Source: JBJMHZ01 sp045807125 (GTDB taxonomy: Bacteria; Actinomycetota; Actinomycetes; JAWWOL01). Taken from it: a DNA stretch of 64,000 nucleotides. The position numbers were made by a program, and so were the translations under genes. Positions 33,698 to 41,876 of the stretch are shown here, in pieces; positions within the stretch are counted from its first letter, which is position 1; every line of letters starts with the position of its first letter. The notes under the pieces are model-generated. The model was not told the origin of the DNA and did not search any database. It was given only the letters and a program-made list of their open reading frames with translations. The stretch is from the NCBI GenBank assembly GCA_045807125.1, contig JBJMHZ010000049.1, positions 62,001 to 126,000 of the forward strand. The letters are read 5' to 3'.

Positions 33698-35068
33698 GTG
33701 CAGATCCACGACTCGCTGGTCGATCTCGTCGGTGGCACGCCGCTGGTGCGGCTCGGCCGGCTCGGCCGGGGCCTGCGGCCGACCGTCGCCGCCAAGGTCG
33801 AGTACTTCAACCCCGGCGGGTCGGTCAAGGACCGCATCGCCCTCGCCATGGTGGAGGCCGCCGAGCGCAGCGGGGAGCTGCGCCCCGGCGGGACGATCGT
33901 GGAGCCGACGAGCGGCAACACCGGCGTCGGGCTCGCCATCGTGTCCGCGCAGCGCGGCTACAAGTGCGTCTTCGTCATGCCGGACAAGATGAGCCAGGAG
34001 AAGATCTCGGTGCTCAGGGCGTTCGGGGCAGAGGTGGTCGTCTGCCCGACCGCTGTTGCGCCTGAGCATCCCGACTCCTATTACTCGGTCGCGAAGCGAC
34101 TGGCTGGGGAGATGCCCGGAGCGTGGAGCCCTAACCAATACGCTAACCCGAACAATCCCCTGGCGCACTACTCATCTACCGGTCCGGAGATATGGGAGCA
34201 GACTGACGGCCGGGTCACCCACTTCGTGACCGGCGTCGGCACCGGCGGGACCATCAGCGGCACCGCCCGCTACCTGAAGGAGCGCAACCCCGGCATCGTG
34301 GTCGTGGGAGCCGACCCGGAGGGCTCGGTCTACTCCGGCGGCAGCGGCCGGCCGTACCTGGTCGAGGGCGTGGGCGAGGACTTCTGGCCGCAGACGTACG
34401 ACCCGTCGCTGGTCGACCGGATCGTGGCGGTGAGCGACCGCGACTCGTTCGTCATGACGCGGCGGCTGGCCCGCGAGGAGGGCCTGCTGGTCGGCGGGTC
34501 GTGCGGGCTCGCGGTCGCCGCTGCGCTGCGGGTGGCGGCCGAGCTCGACGATGACGCCCTCGTCGTGGTCCTGCTGCCCGACTCGGGCCGCGGCTACATC
34601 TCGAAGATCTTCAACGACGACTGGATGGCCGACTACGGGTTCCTCACGCCGGACGAGACCCAGCCGACGGTCGCCGACGTGCTGGCCCGCAAGGGCGCCC
34701 AGATGCCCGAGCTGGTGCACGTGCACCCGGACGAGACGGTCGCGACGGCGATCTCGATCCTGCGCGAGTACGGCGTCTCGCAGATGCCGGTCGTCAAGGA
34801 GGAGCCGCCGGTCATGGCCGCCGAGGTGGTGGGGTCGGTGATGGAGCGCGAGCTGCTCGACGCCGTCTTCCGCGACCCGACTGCGCTGGACGCCCCTCTC
34901 GACAAGCACATGTCCCGCCCGCTGCCGATGATCGGCTCCGGCGAGCCGGTCGCCGCGGCGATGGGGGCGCTGGAGAAGGCGGACGCCGCCGTCGTCCTCG
35001 TCGACGGCAAGCCGGCCGGCATCCTGACCCGCCAGGACCTGCTCGGCTTCCTCGCCGGGCGGCAGTGA
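33698..35068 (+). CDS. cbs: Cystathionine beta-synthase
   Basis: A 456-residue PLP enzyme that joins serine and homocysteine into cystathionine. The PLP lysine is K44 in GGSVKDR, with the substrate loop TSGNTGVG at about 71-78, followed by the glycine-rich phosphate loop GVGTGGTISGT. Two C-terminal CBS repeats (about 340-456) form a regulatory module. The start is GTG 33698, just after GAGGAGG. The metB-like gene follows 54 bp downstream. Odd feature: about 50 codons (34051-34207) use AT-ending codons such as ATA, TAT, CAT, TCA and CGA, unlike the rest of the gene, without breaking the frame or the fold motifs. Confidence 0.95.
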   Translation: MQIHDSLVDLVGGTPLVRLGRLGRGLRPTVAAKVEYFNPGGSVKDRIALAMVEAAERSGELRPGGTIVEPTSGNTGVGLAIVSAQRGYKCVFVMPDKMSQEKISVLRAFGAEVVVCPTAVAPEHPDSYYSVAKRLAGEMPGAWSPNQYANPNNPLAHYSSTGPEIWEQTDGRVTHFVTGVGTGGTISGTARYLKERNPGIVVVGADPEGSVYSGGSGRPYLVEGVGEDFWPQTYDPSLVDRIVAVSDRDSFVMTRRLAREEGLLVGGSCGLAVAAALRVAAELDDDALVVVLLPDSGRGYISKIFNDDWMADYGFLTPDETQPTVADVLARKGAQMPELVHVHPDETVATAISILREYGVSQMPVVKEEPPVMAAEVVGSVMERELLDAVFRDPTALDAPLDKHMSRPLPMIGSGEPVAAAMGALEKADAAVVLVDGKPAGILTRQDLLGFLAGRQ

Positions 35069-35109
35069 GGCTGCGGCCTTCGTCCATCGGTGCTCGAGAC
35101 GGCGGCTGA

Positions 35110-35115
35110 TAGCCT
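35110..35115 (+). promoter_or_regulatory. Candidate -10 box for leaderless transcription of metB
   Basis: TAGCCT lies 7 nt before ATG 35123 in the gap after cbs. It suggests that the gene has its own promoter as well as possible read-through. Confidence 0.45.
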
Positions 35116-35122
35116 TCCTGGC

Positions 35123-36313
35123 ATGACCGACCGCGACCTCCCGAGCGACCCGACCGGCCGGGCGAGCGACGCCGGGCACGGCTTCGAGACCCTCGCGATC
35201 CACGCCGGCCAGGACCCCGACCCGGCGACGGGCGCGGTCATCACGCCGATCTACCAGACGTCGACCTACGTCCAGGACGGCGTCGCCCGCCACCGCGGCT
35301 ACGAGTACTCGCGCTCCGCCAACCCGACCCGGACGGCGCTCGAGACCTGCCTCGCCGCGCTCGAGGTGGGCGACCGCGGCCTCGCGTTCGCGTCCGGCCT
35401 GGCCGCTGAGGACTGCGTCCTGCGGGCGCTGTGCCGTCCCGGCTCCCACGTGCTGATCCCGCACGACGCCTACGGCGGCACCTACCGCCTCTTCGCCCGC
35501 GTGCTGGAGCGGTGGGGGCTGTCGTACGAACCAGTCGCGCTGCACGAGCCCGACGCCGTACGGGCGGCGATGCGCCCGGAGACCGCGCTGATCTGGTGCG
35601 AGACGCCGACCAACCCGGTGCTGGGCATCGCCGACATCGCCGCGCTGGCCGAGGTCGCGCACGAGCGGGGCGCCCGACTGCTGGTCGACAACACGTTCGC
35701 GTCCAGCTACCTGCAGCAGCCGCTGACCCTCGGCGCCGACATCGTCGTGCACAGCACGACGAAGTACATGGGCGGGCACTCCGACGTCGTCGGTGGCGCG
35801 CTCGTCGTGCGCGACGCCGACCTCGGCGAGGAGCTCGCGTTCCACCAGAACGCGATGGGCGCGGTCGCCGGCCCCTTCGACTCGTGGCTCGTCCTGCGCG
35901 GGGTGAAGACGCTCGGCGTGCGGATGGAGCGGCACTGCGCCAACGCCCACCGGATCGCCGAGATGCTCACCCGCCACCCTCGGGTGACCAAGGTCTTCTA
36001 CCCCGGCCTGCCCGACCACCCTGGCCACGAGCTCGCCGCCAAGCAGATGCGCGACTTCGGGGGCATCGTGTCGTTCCTCGTCGCCGACGTCGAGGAGGCG
36101 AAGCGGGTGTGCGAGCGCACCGAGCTGTTCGCCCTCGGCGAGTCGCTCGGCGGCGTCGAGTCGCTCATCGAGCATCCGGGCCTCATGACGCACGCGAGCG
36201 CGGCCGGCTCGCCGCTGGAGGTGCCGGACAACCTGGTCCGGCTCTCGGTCGGCATCGAGACCGCCGACGACCTCATCGCCGACCTGCAGCAGGCGCTCGA
36301 CCGACCGGCATGA
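35123..36313 (+). CDS. metB: Cystathionine gamma-synthase/lyase family enzyme
   Basis: A 396-residue PLP enzyme of the Cys/Met metabolism family. The PLP lysine is K214 in HSTTKYMGGHSDVVGG; EYSRSANPTR and the D-N-T-F-A-S-S-Y block around 189-196 are typical. It makes cystathionine from an activated homoserine plus cysteine, or cleaves cystathionine; the position beside cbs leaves both directions possible. ATG 35123 is preferred to upstream in-frame starts because of the TAGCCT box. The stop overlaps the start of the SIMPL-domain gene (ATGA). Confidence 0.9.
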   Translation: MTDRDLPSDPTGRASDAGHGFETLAIHAGQDPDPATGAVITPIYQTSTYVQDGVARHRGYEYSRSANPTRTALETCLAALEVGDRGLAFASGLAAEDCVLRALCRPGSHVLIPHDAYGGTYRLFARVLERWGLSYEPVALHEPDAVRAAMRPETALIWCETPTNPVLGIADIAALAEVAHERGARLLVDNTFASSYLQQPLTLGADIVVHSTTKYMGGHSDVVGGALVVRDADLGEELAFHQNAMGAVAGPFDSWLVLRGVKTLGVRMERHCANAHRIAEMLTRHPRVTKVFYPGLPDHPGHELAAKQMRDFGGIVSFLVADVEEAKRVCERTELFALGESLGGVESLIEHPGLMTHASAAGSPLEVPDNLVRLSVGIETADDLIADLQQALDRPA

Positions 36314-36948
36314 GCGACCCGCGCCGCATCACGGTGACCGGCATGGGGCGCGCCGCCGTCCCGGCCGATGCGGTCGTCGTCCGGCTGGGCGTCGAGGTGA
36401 CCGCCACGACACCGGGCGAGGCGCTCGCCGCCTGCGCCGATGCGGAGCGGCAGATGGTGGCCGCGGCGACCGAGGCGGGCGTCGCCAGGGCAGGCGTGAC
36501 GACCCGCTGGGCGACCGTCGAGCCGCGGTGGGAGCAGTACGGCAACCGCCCGCAGCTGCGGGGCTACGTCGCTCGCCTCGACGTCGAAGCGATCGTGGAG
36601 GAGCTGAGCTCCGCCGGCGCGGTGGCCGCGGCGGCGCTGAGCGCGGGCGGCGACGTGGCGCGGCTGCATGCGCTGGCCCCGGTCGTCCGCGACCGGGCGC
36701 CGGGGGAGGCGACCGCCCGCGAGCTGGCCTACGCGGACGCGAGGGCAAGGGCCGAGCACTATGCGTCGCTGGCCGGGCAGCGCCTCGATCGCCTGCTCGT
36801 GCTCGACGAGGCCGGCCACGAGATGGGTCACCACCCGCGGTTCGGCCTCATGGCGGCGGCCGGGGCCCGCGCCGAGTCGCTGGAGGTGCACGCCGGCGAG
36901 CACGAGATAGCGGTGGCCGTCAGCGCGACGTGGGAGCTCGCCGACTGA
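36310..36948 (+). CDS. SIMPL (DUF541) domain protein
   Basis: A 212-residue SIMPL domain protein beginning RRITVTGMGRAAVPADAVVV. It has the usual arrangement of two alternating beta/alpha halves, with YADARARAEHYASLAGQRL in the second. There is no signal peptide, whereas many family members are periplasmic, so it is probably cytosolic. Its function is unknown. The start codon overlaps the metB stop, giving translational coupling, though a metabolic link is not obvious. Confidence 0.8.
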   Translation: MSDPRRITVTGMGRAAVPADAVVVRLGVEVTATTPGEALAACADAERQMVAAATEAGVARAGVTTRWATVEPRWEQYGNRPQLRGYVARLDVEAIVEELSSAGAVAAAALSAGGDVARLHALAPVVRDRAPGEATARELAYADARARAEHYASLAGQRLDRLLVLDEAGHEMGHHPRFGLMAAAGARAESLEVHAGEHEIAVAVSATWELAD

Positions 36949-36985
36949 CGGCCGGCCGAGCGCGGCAGGTCGCCGGCCGGCGCTC

Positions 36986-37213
36986 TCAGGCGGTGTCCTC
37001 GCGCCCCATGTCGTAGTCCTCGGTGCGGTTCATGATGCCGGTGGCGAAGGCGTAGATCGCGCCCGCCACGAGCAGCGCCCCGCCGGCGATGCCGAGCCAG
37101 GGGATCGCGAGGATGATCGCCACCGCCATCGCCGACGCGCCGACCACCATGGCGAGGACGGCGATCCAGTCGCTCAGCGGCGTCTCGGCCGACCCACCCG
37201 GCTGGCTACCCAT
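36986..37213 (-). CDS. Small two-helix membrane protein
   Basis: A 75-residue protein with two predicted transmembrane helices (about 15-36 and 38-60) and a charged tail ending NRTEDYDMGREDTA. I do not recognise the family. It is probably a conserved actinobacterial integral membrane protein. The ATG at 37213 has an AGGAGG-type site upstream. Confidence 0.7.
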   Translation of the reverse strand: MGSQPGGSAETPLSDWIAVLAMVVGASAMAVAIILAIPWLGIAGGALLVAGAIYAFATGIMNRTEDYDMGREDTA

Positions 37214-37318
37214 CCGCGTACCTCCTCGCGCGCGCCGTCCGGCCTCGCAGCACCTGCACGGACGATCGTCGCACGGGCGGCGACGGGCAGTGCGGGCGGC
37301 TCACGGCGGGGCGGGCCA

Positions 37319-37362
37319 ACGCGGGCCGGTGCAGGGGCTGGTGCGGGCCGGTGCGGGCCGGC
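37319..37362. repeat. Short GC-rich direct repeats downstream of a membrane protein gene
   Basis: GTGCGGGCCG occurs twice in tandem (37341-37360), with a related copy about 20 bp before. The 149-bp gap 37214-37362 holds these repeats and nothing else that I can identify. Confidence 0.45.
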
Positions 37363-37803
37363 TCAGGACGGCGAGCCGCCGGGCTGGAACACCATGAGCG
37401 CCAGCACGGCGAGCCAGAGCAGGGCGACGATGCCGGACAGCGCCGCGAGCCGGCCGGCCCGTACCGACGCGTCCTCGCCGGCCTCGACCTGGCGCACCGC
37501 CCTGCGCTGGTCGGCGATGATGCCGAGCACCATCAGCCAGCCCACGAGGAACATCCCCATCGAGGCGGACAGCCAGCCGTCATCGAAGCTCACGTGGTCG
37601 GCCAGCGGGACCAGCGCGAGCCCCAGCAGGAAGACCGCGATGGAGCCGGCCCCGTAGATGCGCGTCGTCCGGTGCAGCCAGCGCAGCAGCGGCAGCCCCT
37701 CGGCGCCCGCCCGGATCGCCCGCGGCGTCGCCATCGTCGCCACCGTCAGGGGCCCGAGCAGCATGATCGCGAGGGCGACGTGCAACCACAGGACGAAGCT
37801 CAT
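37363..37803 (-). CDS. Four-helix integral membrane protein (DUF2269-like)
   Basis: A 146-residue protein with four predicted membrane helices, starting MSFVLWLHVALAIMLLGPL. A histidine in the first helix and RTTRIYGAGSIAVFLLGLAL in the second suggest a DUF2269-like or CopD-like small membrane family. This match is from general resemblance only. It lies 34 bp downstream of the MFS gene on the same strand. Confidence 0.65.
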   Translation of the reverse strand: MSFVLWLHVALAIMLLGPLTVATMATPRAIRAGAEGLPLLRWLHRTTRIYGAGSIAVFLLGLALVPLADHVSFDDGWLSASMGMFLVGWLMVLGIIADQRRAVRQVEAGEDASVRAGRLAALSGIVALLWLAVLALMVFQPGGSPS

Positions 37804-37837
37804 GGCAGGACTGTACCGGCGGACCGCCCCGCGGCGA

Positions 37838-39025
37838 TCATCGCCGATACTCGGGCGACGCGACGCCGACGATCGCGGCCAGCCCGAGCACGGCCGCGGT
37901 GACGAGGAAGGCGGCCCGGAACGAGATGGCGTCGGCCAGCAGCCCGGCCACGACGGGCCCCAGGATCACGCCCGTGTCGCCGGCCATCTGGTAGGCGGCC
38001 ACCAGCCGGCCGCCGCGTCCGCCGGCCACGTCGCCGACGATGGCCGCCGGCGCGACGTCGAGCAGCCCCGACCCGACGCCGGCGACGGCCATCGCCAGCA
38101 GGTAGCCGCCGAGGTCGGGGACCATCGCCAGCACCGCCACCGCGATCGCCGACACCGTGCAGCCGGCGACCAGCACCGGCCGCCGGCCGTGGTCGTCGGC
38201 GAAGCGGCCGGCCGGCAGCAGCACCAGCGCGTTGACGGCGGCGACGACCACGAAGCCGGCCCCGATCCACAGCGGCTGGCGGTGCAGCACCTCGGTGACG
38301 AACAGGGGCACGAGCGCGCTGCGCACGCCCAGCACCGCCCAGGTGTCGGCGAGGGCGGCCAGCAGCGCGGCGCGGTACGCGGGCTGGCGGAAGGCGGTCG
38401 CCAGCGGGACGGGCTGGGGCTTGGGCGCCGCGTCCGCCTCGTCGTCCCCGGTCGGCCGCTCGCGCCGGCTGAGCGCGAGCAGCCCGATCAGTCCGGCGAC
38501 GGTGAGGGTCACGGCGTACAGGAAGAACGGAGCACGGATGTTGATGCCGGTCACGAAGCCGCCGAGCGCCGGCCCGGCGATGGCGCCCAGCAGGAAGGCG
38601 CCCTGGAACAGCCCGCTGGCCCGTCCGCGCTGCTCGGGCCCGGCGCTGCCGAGCAGCAGGCTGTACGCGCTCACCGAGAACATCGCCGACCCGACGCCGC
38701 CGATGCCGCGCAGCAGCAGCAGCTCGACGTAGTTCTGCGCCAGGCCGACGAACAGGCTGCTCACCGCGACCACGGCGATGCCACTGGCCAGCACGGTCCG
38801 CTCGCCGTACGTGTCGACCAGCCGGCCGCTGGTCAGCGCGAACAGCAGCCGGGCGATCGCGAAGGCGCTGATCACCGCCCCCGCCGCGGTGCGTCCGACC
38901 CCGAAGTCGCGGGCGAAGACCGGGAGGGCGGGCGCGACCACGCCGAAGCCGACCGCGACCGCGAAGGCCACGGCGGACAGGACGATGACGTCGCGGGGCA
39001 TCCCGCGCAGGGCCCCCGCGCGCAT
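37838..39025 (-). CDS. MFS transporter, probable drug/metabolite exporter
   Basis: A 395-residue major facilitator with about 12 membrane helices. Two loop 2-3-type motifs appear, GRLVDTYGERTVL in the first half and GRFADDHGRRPVL in the second, as in 12-helix proton-driven exporters. It acts in the cytoplasmic membrane; the substrate is unknown. The ATG at 39025 is divergent from the methyltransferase gene with a 42-bp gap. CAGGAT lies 6 nt before the start, a weak leaderless-type box. Confidence 0.85.
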   Translation of the reverse strand: MRAGALRGMPRDVIVLSAVAFAVAVGFGVVAPALPVFARDFGVGRTAAGAVISAFAIARLLFALTSGRLVDTYGERTVLASGIAVVAVSSLFVGLAQNYVELLLLRGIGGVGSAMFSVSAYSLLLGSAGPEQRGRASGLFQGAFLLGAIAGPALGGFVTGINIRAPFFLYAVTLTVAGLIGLLALSRRERPTGDDEADAAPKPQPVPLATAFRQPAYRAALLAALADTWAVLGVRSALVPLFVTEVLHRQPLWIGAGFVVVAAVNALVLLPAGRFADDHGRRPVLVAGCTVSAIAVAVLAMVPDLGGYLLAMAVAGVGSGLLDVAPAAIVGDVAGGRGGRLVAAYQMAGDTGVILGPVVAGLLADAISFRAAFLVTAAVLGLAAIVGVASPEYRR

Positions 39026-39054
39026 GCGGCAATCCTGTCATGGGCCGGGTGGGG

Positions 39055-39060
39055 CACCAT
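39055..39060 (+). promoter_or_regulatory. Candidate -10 box, leaderless type, for the SpoU methyltransferase
   Basis: CACCAT lies 7 nt before ATG 39068; a CANNNT rather than TANNNT hexamer. With the box before the MFS gene, it makes a compact divergent pair in a 42-bp gap. Confidence 0.3.
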
Positions 39061-39067
39061 CGACGCG

Positions 39068-39886
39068 ATGGACGTCTCTGAGATAACCGAGCCGGGCGAT
39101 CCGCGCGTCGACGAGTTCGCCAGGATGCGCGACTCGCTGCTGCGCGACCGGCTGGCCGGCGAGCACGGCGCATTCCTCGCCGAGGGGCTCGTCGTGGTGG
39201 AGCGCGCGCTGCGGGCCGGGCACCGGCTGCGCCGGGTGCTGACCGAGCCGCGCTACGTCGCCGAGCTGGCGTCGGTGCTGGACGGGCGCGCCCCCGGCGT
39301 GCCTGTGCACGTCGCGGAGCGGCCGGTGCTGCGGGCGATCACCGGCTACCCCGAGCACCCCGGCCCGCTCGGCACGTTCGACCGGCCGGCGCCCGCGGCC
39401 GTCGGCGACGTCCTCGCGGCAGCGCGGCGGGTCGTCGTCCTCGAGGACACCGTCAACCCGACCAACATGGGCGTCCTCTTCCGCTGCGCTGCCGGCCTCG
39501 GCATGGACGCCGTCCTGCTGACGCCGGGCTGCACCGACCCGCTCTACCGCCGCTCGGTACGGGCCTCGATGGGCGAGATCTTCGCGATCCCGTGGGCGCG
39601 GCTGGACTCGTGGCCGGACGGGCTCGCGGTGCTGCGGTCGACCGGGTTCGCGCTCGTCGCGATGACGCCGGGGGAGGGGTCGGTGGCGCTCGACGCGTAC
39701 GACCCGTCGGGCGTCGACCGGCTCGCGGTGCTGCTGGGAACGGAGGGGCCGGGCCTGTCCGCGGCGGCGCTCGCGGCGGCCGACGTACGGCTGTCGATCC
39801 CGATGGCGCGCGGCGTCGACTCGCTCAACGTCGGCGCGGCGGCAGCCGTCGCCTTCTGGCACCTGGGGAGGCGCCGCACGAGCTGA
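39068..39886 (+). CDS. SpoU/TrmH-family RNA 2'-O-methyltransferase
   Basis: A 272-residue SPOUT methyltransferase. The N-terminal substrate-binding part (AEGLVVVERALRAGHRLRRV) is followed by the knotted domain with motif 1 EDTVNPTNMGVLFRCAAGLG, motif 2 VLLGTEGPGL and motif 3 IPMARGVDSLNVGAAAAVAF. It methylates a ribose in rRNA or tRNA using S-adenosylmethionine; the exact site cannot be told. The ATG at 39068 is chosen by family length. It is convergent with the VWA gene, with only one base between stops. Confidence 0.9.
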   Translation: MDVSEITEPGDPRVDEFARMRDSLLRDRLAGEHGAFLAEGLVVVERALRAGHRLRRVLTEPRYVAELASVLDGRAPGVPVHVAERPVLRAITGYPEHPGPLGTFDRPAPAAVGDVLAAARRVVVLEDTVNPTNMGVLFRCAAGLGMDAVLLTPGCTDPLYRRSVRASMGEIFAIPWARLDSWPDGLAVLRSTGFALVAMTPGEGSVALDAYDPSGVDRLAVLLGTEGPGLSAAALAAADVRLSIPMARGVDSLNVGAAAAVAFWHLGRRRTS

Positions 39887-39887
39887 G

Positions 39888-41858
39888 CTAGCGCCGACCC
39901 TTTCGGGCGCGGAGGTAGTCGCTCACCACGTAGTCGCCCAGCCGGTCCGGGGACGGCGAGAACACCCGGCCGCCGTTGCGCCGCGCCATTGCGTCGACGA
40001 AGCGCACCAGCCGCGGCTCGTCGTCGAGCATGAAGACGTTGATGGTCGCGCCGTACCGCGTGAGCTTCTCCACCTCGGTCATCGTCAGCTCGAGCGTCTC
40101 GGCCATCGGCGGCCACGAGAACGAAGCGTGCCCGTCGCGCTCCAGGTGCGCGGTGGGCTCGCCATCGGTGACGACCATGACGACCGGCTCGGCGTCGGGG
40201 TGCTTCGCCAGGTGGCGCGCGGCCAGCATCAGCGCGTGCTGAAGATTGGTGCCCTGCACCATGTCCCAGGACAGGCCGGCGAGCTCCTCCGGCCGCAGCC
40301 GCCGCGCGTAGTCGCTGAAGCCGATGATCTCGATCGAGTCCTGCGGGTACTGCGTCGTCACCAGAGCGTTCAGCGCGAGCGCCGTCGACTTCGCCGTGCC
40401 CCACGTGCCGCGAAGCGCCATCGAGTACGAGAGGTCGACGAGCAGCGCGACCGCCGCCGAGGTGCGCCGCTCGGTCTCGACGATCTCGAAGTCGTCGACC
40501 GTGAGCTTCACCCGGCCGCCCGTCGGGCCGGCGCGCAGGACGGCGTTGCGCACGGTCCGTACGACGTCGATCGGCTGCTCGTCGCCGAACCGCCACTGCC
40601 GCGAGGCGCCGGTCAGCTCGCCGGCCGAGCCCGCGTCGGCGATGTCGTGGTCGCCCCGGCTCGCCGACTCCAGCGACGAGAACACCCGCCGCAGCGCCGT
40701 CGCGCCGAGCCGCCGGACGGCGCGCGGGGTGAGCTCGAGCCGGCCGTTCTCGCGCTGGAGGTAGCCCTGGCGCTCCAGCTCGCGCTCGATGCGGCGCAGC
40801 GCCTCGAGGTCGTCGACGGCGGCCCGGCCGAGCGCGCGCTCGACGGCCTCCTCGTCGACGTCGTCCAGCGACGCGCCGGGGTAGCTCTGGCCGAGCGTCG
40901 ACTCGAGCTCGTCGAGGTCGGCCAGCTCCTCCAGCGCGGTCACCGCGTCGCCGAGCTGCATCGAGCCGCGGCCCTGCATCCGCTCGCGGCCGCTCCAGTC
41001 GAGGTCGGGCCGCCGCTCGCGCAGCGCGCGGCCGAGCCGGTCCATCTCGGCGGCGAGCCCCATGTCGTTCATCGCGGCGGCCATGAGGTCGGCGAGCTCC
41101 TGGCGCTGCTCCGGCGAGAGCGACTGGAGCAGCCGCTGGGCCGCGGCCGCACGGCGGGCCAGGCTGTCGATCAGCTCCTCCAGGTTGGCCGGCGAGTCGG
41201 GGAAGAAGTCGCCGTACTTCTCCATGAACTCGTCGAACTGCGCCTGCGTGTGATCGCCGCGAGAGTCGGCCTCCAGCATCGCGTTGAGGTCGGCCAGCAT
41301 GTCCTTGACCCGCTGCATGTCCGGGCTGCCCGGGTCGCCGGCTGCGCCCTCCAGCGCCTGCTTCATGCCGCGGAACTGCGCGTCGAGCACCTCGCGGCGC
41401 AGCAGGTCGCGGATCTGCTCGTACGTCTCCCGCGCCTGCTCCGACCGCCAGTCGTAGTCGGCGAGGCGGCGCACCGCGCGCGCCGTGTCGTTCGGCAGGG
41501 TGTCGAGCTCGGCCTCGCGCATCCGCGCGTCGTCGCCCGGGTCGGGGAAGAGCGCGGACCGCTCCTGGCCGATGGCCCGGTCGAGCAGCGCGCGCACTTC
41601 TTCCAGCGTGCCGTCGAGCTGCCCGCGCCGGCGGGCCTCGCGCTGCCGCTTGCGCACCTGCCGGAGCAGGTCCTCCAGGCCGCGCAGGCCGTTCGGCCCC
41701 TGGCGCAGCAGGTCGGTCAGCGCCTCCCGCGGGCTCGACCCGTCGAGCACGGCGTCGCCGAGCTCGTCGAGCGCTTCGCGGACGTCGTACGGGGGCGCGA
41801 GCGGGTCCGGCCCGCCGTGCCACGCGCCGTAGCGGTAGTCGTGCGCCCCCGTGCTCAT
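39888..41858 (-). CDS. VWA-domain protein, partner of the AAA+ ATPase (Rv0959-like)
   Basis: A 656-residue protein with a long acidic, mainly helical N-terminal half and a C-terminal von Willebrand A domain (about 460-640). The metal-site motif is DLSYS near residue 474, with a threonine in GTNLQHAL and an aspartate in VVTDGEPT, so the MIDAS site looks complete. It matches the partner of a chelatase-like AAA+ protein as seen in mycobacteria (Rv0958/Rv0959). Such pairs resemble magnesium chelatase I/D subunits but usually act as protein-remodelling systems. It is 18 bp downstream of the AAA+ gene. Confidence 0.85.
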   Translation of the reverse strand: MSTGAHDYRYGAWHGGPDPLAPPYDVREALDELGDAVLDGSSPREALTDLLRQGPNGLRGLEDLLRQVRKRQREARRRGQLDGTLEEVRALLDRAIGQERSALFPDPGDDARMREAELDTLPNDTARAVRRLADYDWRSEQARETYEQIRDLLRREVLDAQFRGMKQALEGAAGDPGSPDMQRVKDMLADLNAMLEADSRGDHTQAQFDEFMEKYGDFFPDSPANLEELIDSLARRAAAAQRLLQSLSPEQRQELADLMAAAMNDMGLAAEMDRLGRALRERRPDLDWSGRERMQGRGSMQLGDAVTALEELADLDELESTLGQSYPGASLDDVDEEAVERALGRAAVDDLEALRRIERELERQGYLQRENGRLELTPRAVRRLGATALRRVFSSLESASRGDHDIADAGSAGELTGASRQWRFGDEQPIDVVRTVRNAVLRAGPTGGRVKLTVDDFEIVETERRTSAAVALLVDLSYSMALRGTWGTAKSTALALNALVTTQYPQDSIEIIGFSDYARRLRPEELAGLSWDMVQGTNLQHALMLAARHLAKHPDAEPVVMVVTDGEPTAHLERDGHASFSWPPMAETLELTMTEVEKLTRYGATINVFMLDDEPRLVRFVDAMARRNGGRVFSPSPDRLGDYVVSDYLRARKGRR

Positions 41859-41876
41859 CGGCCCATCACCGCCCGG

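Noticed and set aside
33573..35122. A SAM or SAH riboswitch before cbs or metB
   Set aside because: The gaps are too short (125 and 54 bp) and lack the conserved cores.
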